Source: Angiostrongylus vasorum | Taxonomy: Eukaryota; Nematoda; Chromadorea; Rhabditida; Metastrongylidae | Direction of reading: 5' to 3' | NCBI GenBank assembly: GCA_018806985.1 | Contig: JADANN010000404.1 | Location: 744,001 to 808,000, forward strand | DNA: 64,000 nucleotides | In this document: one piece after another, positions 12,318-21,799 of the stretch | How the letters are laid out: each line of letters opens with the position of its first letter | How positions within the stretch are numbered: position 1 is the first letter of the stretch | Notes under the pieces: model-generated | Seen by the model: the letters and a program-made list of their open reading frames with translations, nothing else | Told to the model about the DNA's origin: nothing | The model's database searches: none | Position numbers and translations under genes: made by a program

Positions 12318-12448
12318 AAAGCTGACGTTTCGCCGGATTTCGCACTCTTCAGAGCCGCTTTCTATAAGTCTTCAGCGGCTTCCTGCGAGTGAAAGACTCA
12401 TGTAAAGCGGTTCTGACGCGGGTAAAATCCGCCGAAAGGTCAGTTTTA
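12318..12448. repeat. Short inverted-repeat element
   Basis: AAAGCTGACGTTTCGCCGGA at the left is inverted at the right as TCCGCCGAAAGGTCAGTTTT, with about 90 bp between. It looks like a MITE. Confidence 0.5.
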
Positions 12449-13276
12449 GTGATTTGGGGTATAAGAACAACCCCACGTGTGTTATCGCAAAAACAGAGAA
12501 TTATTGATCAATGCCGAAGTGAATAGAAAGTCGGCCTAGGGAATTACTATTGGAAGATATTTGTCCTTACTTTTGCATTCCGGAAGGTTTGAATCGCTTG
12601 TTCGAGAATTCATTGAACCAACGGATAATTACCGTGAGGGATGACCAAATTTTTTATTTCACATCAAATTCTCTTTCGTCTTTGGAGAGCTTGGCAATCT
12701 TCTGTTCAACGAAGTTGTAAGTTTTTTTCTGCAATGATTGCGACAAACCGTCCGCTTCTTGCAAAACGCGTAGGGCCTTGGGGAAATAGGTATTTATTTC
12801 TTCCCAAGTCGAAATCTGTTAATGTTCCGAGATTCTGAAGATAAAAAAAACAGAAAAATAAGTGAGTGGTGCTTCTTCTGTGGTGGTTAATATTCACAGC
12901 AACCCACCTGTTGATGCAGTTCGGAAAAAATGTGAAGGGGGTTTTTTTTGAGATTGGCCATATTTAATATGGAACTTATTTTTTATATTATAAGGATAAT
13001 TTATATCGGGTGCTATGAGTCTGACGAATAAAAAAAAATTTCGACAACTGAGAAAGTCGCTTGGAAAGTGTAAAAGTTAGCAATGTGGTGTGCATGAAGA
13101 AGTTCTGCAGAAGCGCTTTAATCCCCTTGAGCTTGATGTTTTCGGTAAAGCCACCAATATATAATAGGATTAAGTGTCGTCTAATATCGCGCGACTTCCC
13201 GCTCTCTGTGTATCACCATCTCAGCTACAGAATCATAAATTGAACCGAATGGTTGACATTGCTTTGCGTTTCGAGT

Positions 13277-13441
13277 GCTTCAGCTGGTTACATTGAAGAA
13301 ACACCGACTGCTGGAAGAGATGATGTAGATTGTAATCTGGAAGGAAAATCCAGAACATCGAGCTCTGAAAGTCGCGAAAGTGTCGAGAGGATTTATTGCG
13401 AACAAATTCTTCCATCGCAAAAAATTTCGACAACACAGTAG
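13277..13441 (+). CDS. Last-exon candidate with adjacent polyadenylation signal
   Basis: After an acceptor GTGCTTCAG the frame reads GYIEETPTAGRDDVDC, then a Ser/Glu-rich stretch SRTSSSESRESVERIY and QILPSQKISTTQ, stopping with TAG at 13439-13441. AATAAA follows at about 13450. The hydrophilic composition fits a cytosolic C-terminal tail with phosphorylation-type serines. Upstream exons are not resolved. A family B SINE sits directly downstream. I do not recognise a family. Confidence 0.3.
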   Translation, partial: ASAGYIEETPTAGRDDVDCNLEGKSRTSSSESRESVERIYCEQILPSQKISTTQ

Positions 13442-13477
13442 ATGCCACAATAAAAGCCGAGTGTTGATATTTGTTAA

Positions 13478-13751
13478 AAGGGTAAAGGATAAAGCTCTCA
13501 GCGCTGATCAATCCTTGAGGAATGCGCCATGCGTTCGACTTCACTAAGCATCGTTTGGAGGTGATCGAATGCTTACCTGGCCTTTACGATGATTTGCGGT
13601 GGTCTACCGATGTATGGAGCCAGTGCTGCAATCCTACCAATCTGGTACCAATTTACCGAGGGGATGGAAGGCTTGGTGGGCCATGGGAGCGGGGGATCGA
13701 TTCTACGTGGGTGTCGCAGTGGCGCCTCCTAGCACTGCGCCACACGCGTCC
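13478..13751 (-). mobile_element. Family B SINE with target-site duplication
   Basis: 274 bp, minus orientation, flanked by TGATATTTGTTAA (13465-13477) and TGATATTTATTAA (13752-13764), one mismatch. The head end is CACACGCGTCC on the plus strand. Confidence 0.82.
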
Positions 13752-13768
13752 TGATATTTATTAACTAG

Positions 13769-13858
13769 ATGGAAAGTCGAAAAGTTCAAAACATGAAACC
13801 GAAAAATTTCCTGTCATTCCATATGATCTCTCTGTGCTTGATCTCATTTTACAAAAGG
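13769..13858 (+). CDS. Exon candidate
   Basis: An acceptor-like TTAACTAG is followed by a frame DGKSKSSKHETEKFPVIP and YDLSVLDLILQK, ending before GTGAAAG. Composition is coding-like, but the donor is weak and its phase does not join the next plausible exon at 14066. It could be a degraded exon. Confidence 0.2.
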
Positions 13859-14065
13859 TGAAAGACAAGAAAAAAAACCAAAATTTTTTTGTCAACAACT
13901 TACCTCGTATAAATTCACCAGCAAGTTTCCGTGCGAAGTTTGTAAGAACTGAGAGCAGCTGCGCAAAATTACCTGGAACTGAGACCACCTGCACGAAGTA
14001 CACCTTTTGTGAAAAAAAAACTGAATTAACATCTGCGCCGCCAAGTCTTCGTCTATAAGTTTCAG

Positions 14066-14388
14066 ATTTGGGAAGAGCTAGCGTGTTCACACACGAAGTT
14101 ATAAAAAACAGAAGCAAACAACTCCAGGAATTCATCCAGAAGTGGGTAAATGAGAGAATTGATTACCGAACTGATCCTTCTAATTCTGGTAACTTTATCG
14201 AGGTTGGCGCAAATGCGAAAGAAACCAAACAGCATCCGAATCTTATTCCAGATCTAGTCATTCTGCTTGAGCTGTTTCCTCACGGCCAAATTCTAGTGAT
14301 GTGCAGCGAGGTGGTCAAACTCAGTACTCAGTATTTATTTATCAACGCTTCTTCCAACGATTTTTCAATAAATCATATATCAATTTGA
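14066..14388 (+). CDS. Exon candidate, helical basic protein segment
   Basis: After ATAAGTTTCAG the frame reads LGRASVFTHEVIKNRSKQ, LQEFIQKWVNERIDYRTD and NSGNFIE. A possible GTTGGC donor follows at 14203, or the frame reads on to a stop at 14386-14388. The R-x-x-L-x-x-F-x-x-K helix faintly resembles the last helix of PX domains, but this is only a resemblance. The minus strand is also open here with a signal-peptide-like start, which lowers confidence. Confidence 0.3.
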
Positions 14389-14389
14389 C

Positions 14390-16980
14390 GACTGAAAGCC
14401 CTTGAAAAGTCATATCAATTCGACTTTATTCGTTTGGAAAAAAGATGAAGGAAAAATACTCCGGAGAGCATTTCGAATCGAATTCGTTCTCTAATATGAT
14501 ATAAGCGCTCATTGTCTGGGTATTTGAATTGATTTCCATTGTATTATACAAGATGATCGAGCGCTCACTTCAACAAATCATTTTTTATTACGAAATCCCC
14601 CTTCGCCTTTTATGTTGTTCATTCACGTAACGTGTGGTAGTCGGTCACGTAACCAACATTTTTGCTTCATATTCTGGAAATATTCCAGCTACTTCTCCCC
14701 TTCTTCTTACAAAGAAGAAGGCCAACAACGGAAATTTTAGTAAGTGGATTAAGAACTGAAACTTCTTGGGAGCCTTCGATTGATTTCGTATCTAGGCAAA
14801 AATGTGTTGAGAGTTTATTCGACTAAACGCCAACGATCTTTTCGTCATTGCGAGTGGAATCTATTTGACGCTGAAACGTTGCCTAGAAAAAAATTCTCTT
14901 TATAATAAAGTGTTCCACACGAGATTCTTGACCCGATTTGGAATTTATGAAGAAATTTTTATGGAGTTTGGAGGCAAACTATTTGGTTTAATAAATGAAT
15001 AAAAATGGTTTATCTAGATATTCGTTGGGTCGATCAATTGTGTCTCAGTATCCTACGAAAACACTTCCGATGCGCTTATTAAGATGATTAAATCCAGAAC
15101 TCGCCTTTTACACTTATTCGTGACTGCATGAATAAAATCCAAACGAGTAATGAGTGTGTTCGTGTTTATTTAGCCGAATTTAGCCATTGATGGGTTAAAG
15201 GACAATAGGTTGCACTGCCTCATCGTTCATTTTCGTAGATTTCAGTTAACGGCCCACTGGTTAGCACCGACCGACCGACCGACCGACCACTAGCTTTTGC
15301 ACTCGCTTCCTCCTCTTTCTCGCTCGCGCATTTTCTCTGGATGTTGATGTTGGTCCGGCTGGCTCTCGGAACAAGGAATACCCGCCGTACTAAGCTAACC
15401 TACTTCTGCCCAATCACTTATCATTTCACATCAAAAAGATTTGTCTGTCTCTCTCAATCCAATGCTGAGCTGATGTCATACCATAAGACATGCTTTTTTT
15501 CTACTTCCTCGACCTCATTCTAAGTCATCGGCTCTTCCGCCATCGTCTCCTTTCACGAAATCACCTCTTGTTTCCATTTCTTCGTGTATTCTTTCTGCTC
15601 TTCTCGGTCTACTCTCTTGTTTGAAGCTATTTAAGTCCGTATATATTCGTTGACTTGAATAACCAATAGGTAGCAATTATCCAGGATGGTTCGGCCACAC
15701 ATTAATTTTTTATCGGAGATCTCTTTCCTTTGATAATTTAGAGTAGGTATGGTCTAATTCTTGTTTACGTGATGCTGCTGTCAAGAACTCATAAAAATTT
15801 ACAGGCCGAGTTGCCAGCAACGAGGTCATAAAAGTGATTAGAAATGACATATATTTTCCGACTTATGGGTTGTCACATTAATGTCATTCTTTCTTTTCCT
15901 TTCTTTTTCTGACTGACAGCGACCGTAACATTCATCTCAGCAAAACACCAATTTTTGCTGCTTGGTGTCTTTGACGTGTGCTTTTTTCCCCCTTCAGTGA
16001 TTTGGCTGGCTGGCGTTATGAAAAGGGCAAAAGATTTTGGAGGAAAAGTGTTCGGCATTTACTATATTCCCAGCTAAGTCGCTCACGTGAAAGAGAATTC
16101 AGATCGCAGTGGCTACGTTCATAAACAAATGTATAAATTGAATAAAACAAACTAAATTAGGAGTGATTTTTGGCTGAGAACATTTGTCTCTGGCTTATGA
16201 GAGCAGGATGACTGATGACATCATATTAATGCATAAAAGATGTCGTCAGAATAACGACATTTCATCATTACGACAAATGACTGAGCGATGTTGTCAAGCG
16301 AACACTTCGGAAGCATGGAAAGTTGACTATAGATATATTGAGACCGCCTAGAGCACTAGAAGCTGAGTAAGTCGACCCAAATTCCTCTAGAGATTTCTCC
16401 CAGCACACTTTAACATCCGACAGAAATCGATCTCAGTTATTACTTTTCCTCACTCCCTCGCATTTTCTCACGTTCGGCAACGGATCCAGTTAAGTCAAAG
16501 AAATTATGTTCACATCATTGTGGAAGGTTCTTTCATATCTTTACCATTTCTTGCACAAAAAATGAAAAGTGTTGTGATCCATATTGCGTAAGGCTTTCGA
16601 GAACGATCAAATTATTAATTTCTGTAATGAAACGAACAATTTATGTCATTTATCGTCTTGATGGAGATTATCGTCAAAGAAAGTTATAAGGAGCTTCTTT
16701 ATCGAGATCTTTACAAATCAGCACAAGAGTTGGGTGTATAGTCTTTTCTCCTTCCGTTTCTTTCTTGTCATAACAAAATAGTTTGTCCTAAAATGGTGAA
16801 AGAAAAGCAACATGGTCAGAGTATCAGTGATGGGCTTCAGCTTTATCCGAGATAATACGGAAAACTTCGTACGTTTTCATTGAATTACAGCAACTAATCT
16901 CAGAGCATAAAATTTCCCATAAAACTACAAACATCATATTTAATGGCAAAGTGTAAAAAGCATGAAACAGATGCGAAAAA
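14390..16980. other. No gene supported
   Basis: Non-coding AT-rich sequence; the ACCG repeat and a locally GC-richer stretch (15240-15420) are the only structure seen. Confidence 0.4.
15267..15288. repeat. ACCG tetranucleotide repeat
   Basis: Five units of CCGA/ACCG in a local GC-richer stretch. Confidence 0.8.
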
Positions 16981-16983
16981 CAC

Positions 16984-18213
16984 ATGACAACATTTTCGAG
17001 AAAACGTTTAGCCCACAACGGGAAAAAAGGCTATCGATTAGTCGACTTATTTCCAGTGGAGCTGATTTTCGTCTTTTTTCTTTGTATTTTCGCAATCATT
17101 TTTTATCTAACAAATTGGCTGGGGAAGAGAAAAAAAATGAAACATTGTTATGATCGCCTAGTCATAGCAATCATGTTGCTCCTATACCAAATTGAAATAT
17201 TACAGGTATGTTCCCTTTTTTTATTTCCATACTACCCGTCTTCACTGTGCAGTTAACTGTGCCGATCCCATTCCACTTGTTTTTCTCGCATCCATTATCC
17301 ACGAAGATCTTCCAACTTTTACGTGTGTTTTCGGCTACTGATTGAGGATATTCATTTCATTTTTAAATGTCGTAGAATGCTGGTCAAGTCGAGCCTTTCT
17401 GGAGTCCTGAGATAGCCGGGCTGGAGCCTTCCCAACTGGATTGCAGAAAGCGAATTTTTACCGGACAAGTTAGGTGCCTATTTCCCGACCCCGAAGGGAT
17501 GAGAGGCTTGGTTGGCCCGACGTGGGATCAAACCAGCACTTTGCTCGTGATGACCGACATCACTACCGATGTGCTATCCGCCCCATTATTATTGATTATT
17601 GTTACGTATTTCAAAATATGTTCCTATTCCAAAAAAAAGTCCTATGTAATGTTTGTGAAGTATCGATGAACTTCAGTGATAATTGCACTTATCAGAAAAA
17701 AAAGCCGGCTAAAAAAGCGAATTTTTTGTTACGTAGCGAGATTAGAGTGAGAGTGTTGAGATCTGATATCTTTTATGTGAATAGTGTAGGTATGAAACAA
17801 GTAGGTTCGGATCCTGAGCCATGCGTTTTTGGTGTTCTGACTTTCACAATTTGCTTTTATAGGCCTTTTTTTTGGACGTGGCAGCGACGATTGACCTCGT
17901 CTTTGCCATCGACATGATTTCGGCTTCCTTCTCACAGATATTGCTCTTTTTTGCAAGTGAATATGAGAAAAGCCAGAAGGCCTCAGCGCAAACACTCGTG
18001 TCTGGACGAGTTGCACTCTGCCACTATGACTCCTATTTGGACGAGTTGCACTTAGGACCCAATATTTTTGCTAAAAAATTGATGATGGAGAGAATTTGGT
18101 CCCTTGCAAACTGCATCACTTTCGTTGGTTCAAAAATTATTTCCTCTACCTTATATTTACAAGACAATTTTTTCGGCGTTTGCCAAATTGGCTGTTATTA
18201 TTCGCAATTATAG
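16984..18213 (+). CDS. Unrecognised multi-pass membrane protein, two exons
   Basis: Exon 1 is 16984-17205 (74 codons, ending CAG before GTATGT). Exon 2 is 17863-18213 (after TGCTTTTATAG, to a stop), also phase 0. The joined frame is about 190 residues. Residues about 26-46 (ELIFVFFLCIFAIIFYLTNW) are a clear transmembrane helix followed by KRKKMK. A second hydrophobic stretch (DRLVIAIMLLLYQIEIL) and a third at the start of exon 2 (AATIDLVFAIDMISASF to ILLFF) follow. The remainder is mixed. It may be a fragment of a serpentine receptor or another multi-pass protein. A family C SINE (about 17235-17584) sits in the intron. Start and upstream exons are uncertain. Confidence 0.42.
17235..17584 (-). 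mobile_element. Family C SINE in a membrane-gene intron
   Basis: Minus orientation. The 3' end is CCCGTCTTCACTGTGCAG and the head ends GTGCTATCCGCCCC. It lies between the two exons of the gene at 16984-18213. Confidence 0.75.
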
Positions 18214-18334
18214 AATAGCTGAAAAATGTTGAATATTCAGCCTTGTATGTTTTCGATTCTAGAGATTTCATACGCGGCGCTAATAGACATAACTTCATGT
18301 TTTAAGCTAAATCGATACACACTCCTTCATTTGC

Positions 18335-18337
<3 letters not shown>

Positions 18338-18412
<75 letters not shown>
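18338..18412. repeat. (AT)n microsatellite
   Basis: About 75 bases of AT repeat with a single C, upstream of a family A copy. Confidence 0.93.
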
Positions 18413-18414
<2 letters not shown>

Positions 18415-18420
18415 TGGTAA

Positions 18421-18810
18421 TCCTTCCAACGGTTTACCGCCTCATCGTGGCTAAGAGGTGTTCCTGGGTGTCGGACTGCGATGAACAGCGGGGAGATTCG
18501 TCCATCCGGTAGGGTCTCGCAAGCTGAGAAGGAGTCCGTCGTTTCCATCAGGAAGCCTGGCTAAGAGTAAACCAATACCAGGATCCACCACCGTCTTGGT
18601 ATCAAAGTCGCGTGGTGGTAAATCTCCCTCTGATCCACAAGGGCTGCGACTGCCTGTCGTGGTGACGACCTGGGGGCAGACTTTGGCCAGGCTGTCCTCT
18701 GGATTCCAGGGAACGACAATGGCTTAACCAGCAAATCTCCAAAAATTTTTGATTATGCTGGGGCCCGCACAACTAGTGATGACGGGTCGTTCAAGTATCA
18801 AGTATCAAGT
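18421..18810 (+). repeat. Repeat family A copy next to (TA)n
   Basis: Runs from CCTTCCAACGGTTTACCGCC to a terminal tandem AAGTATC repeat (CAAGTATCAAGTATCAAGT). It is the best-preserved copy and follows an AT tract. Confidence 0.8.
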
Positions 18811-18814
18811 GTAT

Positions 18815-19760
18815 GATAGTAATATCATTGTAGTGCCTTTTTATTTGGAATGGATGTAATTGTGCGTATGATTCGTTAAATCTCATGAAGCGCCTTCAGT
18901 CGTCATTCTTTCTCGCCTTATCTCATTATGATCGACATCGCACTGGCTAGTGTGTGTAACCCACTCCGTGCCGAGTTCTAAAATTTAGTGTCGGCTATTT
19001 CTCTGCTCCAGTTATCCACAGCTTTTATGTAAAACCTTTGCTGGCTAACAAAAATCTTCACTGAAAAAAGTTCACCGATTGCAGTACCCAATTTTCATCT
19101 GATAACCATTTCTAATCGTATTTCAGCCATGTGAAATCTCAAAATGCGATGGAATTTCGCTGTTTACAAATATGTCGCTAATCCGGCTTTTTTTGTTTGA
19201 GAGCTAGATAGGCTTTTTGCATCTGTGCGATGCCATAGATCCGCGAAGACCTAAATTTAATCTTTACGAAAAGGTTCAAGAGCTTGAAATGAATTATGTG
19301 GACTCTATCACAACAGTGAACAACACCATACTTAGTTACTCTTCTTGTTTTAAAGCTATGAGTTTTTTGTTTTATTTCGCCGCTAGCTTTGTAGTTTAGC
19401 ACCTAAGGCATTCAAAGATTTTCCTGCTGACATGCAATTTCATTATTTGGCTTTTTTATTTATTTTCACTGAATGGGACTTTAAAAAAAAGTGAGAGATA
19501 GCCTCCAGGGGAGCTGCACCATGAGCTCTAAATTCCAGTATGAATGCATGGAATGCTGCAGTATTGTTTTATTGACATCTAAACTAAAGAGCTCTGATTT
19601 CCAAGGCTGAGCTACATTAGTTTAAAAATTATTATCGAAGTACATTCAGCAAAAATCAGCTGCAGCTTAACAAGTAGAGAGCTAATTTTCAGGCTAACAT
19701 GTTTTCGTAATAGTACTAGATTAGCATATAGTCGACTGGAACAGCTGCTGTGATCAATTC
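18815..19760. other. No gene supported
   Basis: One weak frame at 19217-19399 (AIDPRRPKFNLYEKVQEL) with coding-like composition but no clear splice sites. Confidence 0.35.
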
Positions 19761-19763
19761 ACG

Positions 19764-19976
19764 TTGCTACCTTACCCAATTATTTTGGAACATTCCTTCC
19801 AAATATCTTATTGTGTTGTGGTCCATATAATATTAATGGCCTCTATAGTGATCCCCATTCTCAATCTCCCTCTCTCAGCCATTATCATGGTTTCCTTTAA
19901 ACCTTCTGGAAAAAAAACTTTACTATTTGTTTTAGACTTTCGTAACAGCGGAGAGTTTTCAAGGCAGATCTTTTAA
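19764..19976 (+). CDS. Hydrophobic open frame, possible chemoreceptor-like exon
   Basis: A 70-codon frame with ILEHSFQISYCVVVHIILM, then ASIVIPILNLPLSAIIMVSF and a basic KPSGKKT. Two adjacent membrane helices and a basic end resemble fragments of nematode serpentine receptors, but I see no diagnostic motif. There is no good acceptor near the start, and a repeat A copy begins immediately downstream at about 19984. It could be a pseudogene remnant or chance. Confidence 0.2.
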   Translation: MLPYPIILEHSFQISYCVVVHIILMASIVIPILNLPLSAIIMVSFKPSGKKTLLFVLDFRNSGEFSRQIF

Positions 19977-19983
19977 CAATCCT

Positions 19984-20360
19984 ATAATTACTTGGATACT
20001 TGGATGGCACATCTTCACTGGTTGCACGGGCCCCCAGCATAATTTCCATTTTTTCGGAGTTTTGCTGGTTTAGCTATGTCTTTCTCTCGAGTCCCGAGGT
20101 AAGCCAGGCCGAAGTCTGCCCCATGTCGTCACCACCAGAGGCAGTCGCCGCCCTTGGATCAGAGGAAGATTTGCCACCATGCGACTAGTTTGAAACCAGG
20201 ACAGTGGTGGATCCTGGTGTTGGTTTACTCTTAGCTAGGCTTCCTGATGGAAACGCAGGACTCCTTCTCAGCTTGGTTGGCCTGGGATGAATACCCCGCT
20301 GTACATCGCAGCCCGACACCCATGGAAACCTCCCAGCCACGACAGGGCCGTTGGGACCAT
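19984..20360 (-). repeat. Repeat family A copy
   Basis: Minus orientation: ACTTGGATACTTGGATGGCA at the 3' tail and AACCTCCCAGCCACGACAGG at the 5' end. Confidence 0.75.
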
Positions 20361-20657
20361 TTGTTTGATTAGTTGAAGATATGTTGATAAACATTCTCCT
20401 GGCAAGTCAGTATGAGGAAATCGATTGGTTTTGAATTAGTTTTAGACGGCCATAACGGTTACCCTCTTTTCACTAAAAACCCTTAGCATATTTTTTTCTT
20501 AGCCTTGTGTTCAGATGCTCCACAAGCACTGAACGCCCATCACGGTCTCGTTTTCCTCCGGATGTCATTACGCCTTTCGATATATGGCATTTGATATACG
20601 TCAAACAGAACTTTTTTGTGAAAAAATTCAGTTGTGTGTGATACTGAAAAGATACAG

Positions 20658-20788
20658 CTTGCGGTTTCTACCTTCCATCCCAAGCTGACGAGCTAACAGC
20701 ATTGGCCATTCAATCCGTCTGTACAGCAGAGGCATTCGCTGGTATCCCGTCCGGCGTCGTTGATTTTAAAGTTAAGATGAGCTGTATA
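20658..20788 (+). pseudogene. Isolated aldehyde dehydrogenase-like exon
   Basis: After GATACAG and before a GTAAGA donor lies a 131-base open exon reading CGFYLPSQADELTALAIQ, then EAFAGIPSGVVDF. This lines up with the aldehyde dehydrogenase segment (succinate-semialdehyde type) in which a CT(V)xxKP motif is followed by TPLSALALA and AGIPxGV. The lysine of the KP motif is replaced by leucine. I found no neighbouring exons with the catalytic Glu or Cys blocks, so this is probably a stranded exon or pseudogene fragment. The resemblance is moderate. Confidence 0.35.
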
Positions 20789-21031
20789 GTAAGAAAATCT
20801 TTGCGATGTTTAAAAAATAGTTGAGAGGATTTTTTTCTTCAGAATCTCCAAAAATTTTGCACTATTTTTAGTGGTCGTTTTCGTGTATTCAAGAATCTAA
20901 CAAGAAATCGAACCGACGTAACTCAGTATGGGATGCATTGCTGTCGCTGTCACAAAGCGAAAACTAAAAGAATCGCTCACTAAGAGTTCGAATATCCTAT
21001 TAAAGCGGATGCAGAGTAGGCGTTTACTTAC

Positions 21032-21133
21032 GACGAGAAGCATCTGATCCCCGCCCTTCCACTTGTGATTCATGAGTCGGTTTGTACTTCCGATTCTTTC
21101 GTCTCAAGAACACATGCGCAAAACGAGTAACTA
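21032..21133 (-). CDS. Exon candidate, basic tail-like segment
   Basis: On the minus strand, TTTATTCAG precedes a frame VTRFAHVFLRRKNRKYKP and THESQVEGRGSDASR, closed by GTAAGT. Strong splice signals and a basic then polar composition suggest a cytosolic tail. Parent gene not found. Confidence 0.3.
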
Positions 21134-21507
21134 CTGAATAAACGTCGATTGCTGTGTGCAGACGATAGTGCGCATTCTTCAGTGTAATTTGATGTAAGCG
21201 GATCAGTTTCGTCGGCGATTCATAATCTTTTCAAAAATTCAACTAAGATTACGTTTGAGTCAATGAACACCACATACGGATTGTCCAGGTTTTATGAAGC
21301 TCTGAAAGTTCTTAATAGCCTTTTCTCCGAAATAAACCGTCTCGACCAACAAGAAATCGTTCTTTTCACCCTTCTCGCCTTTTCGATATCTTATCGCGTT
21401 TTTGTCCTTAACTTCAATCATTTTTCACTCATCTTTGAAATCTTATTCGTAACACAAACTTTCTGTATAACTTCGTCTAGTCGTTTTTGAGACTGTTATT
21501 TTATCAA

Positions 21508-21798
21508 TTATAGTGCGTTTTTAGTGATTTTCAACTGTTCTAATAAGTACTTTCGTTCAGAATGGAGTTTCTTGAGGTTCAGGACGGCACATTTGGACGT
21601 AAGTTGAATACGTAAATCTCTCATTATGTTCACGTTGATAGTATGTGTGTTACTTGTGCTAGAAAGAGTGGCATTGCATTCCTTTCCACAACGAAGTTCT
21701 TCTGCTATTAAGAGCTCTATGAAGTTACGAGTAAGAAAGTTCATATGCGAAATTCTATTTATTTCTGAATAATAGTATAGCGTTGACTGTAATATCAA
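21508..21798 (-). CDS. Open reading frame, unrecognised
   Basis: A 96-codon minus-strand frame. The C-terminal half (NIMRDLRIQLTSKCAVLN, LKKLHSERKYLLEQLK) looks helical and possibly coiled-coil; the N-terminal part looks less coding-like. No family recognised and no clear splice structure. Confidence 0.18.
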   Translation of the reverse strand: MILQSTLYYYSEINRISHMNFLTRNFIELLIAEELRCGKECNATLSSTSNTHTINVNIMRDLRIQLTSKCAVLNLKKLHSERKYLLEQLKITKNAL

Positions 21799-21799
21799 T

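Noticed and set aside
13761..14135. 124-codon minus-strand frame with a signal-peptide-like start
   Set aside because: Low-complexity T/A-rich sequence and no motif; plus-strand exon candidates on the same DNA have better splice signals. Not fully excluded.
17474..17917. 147-codon plus-strand frame
   Set aside because: Its first part is SINE sequence and its last part overlaps the better frame of the 17863-18213 exon.
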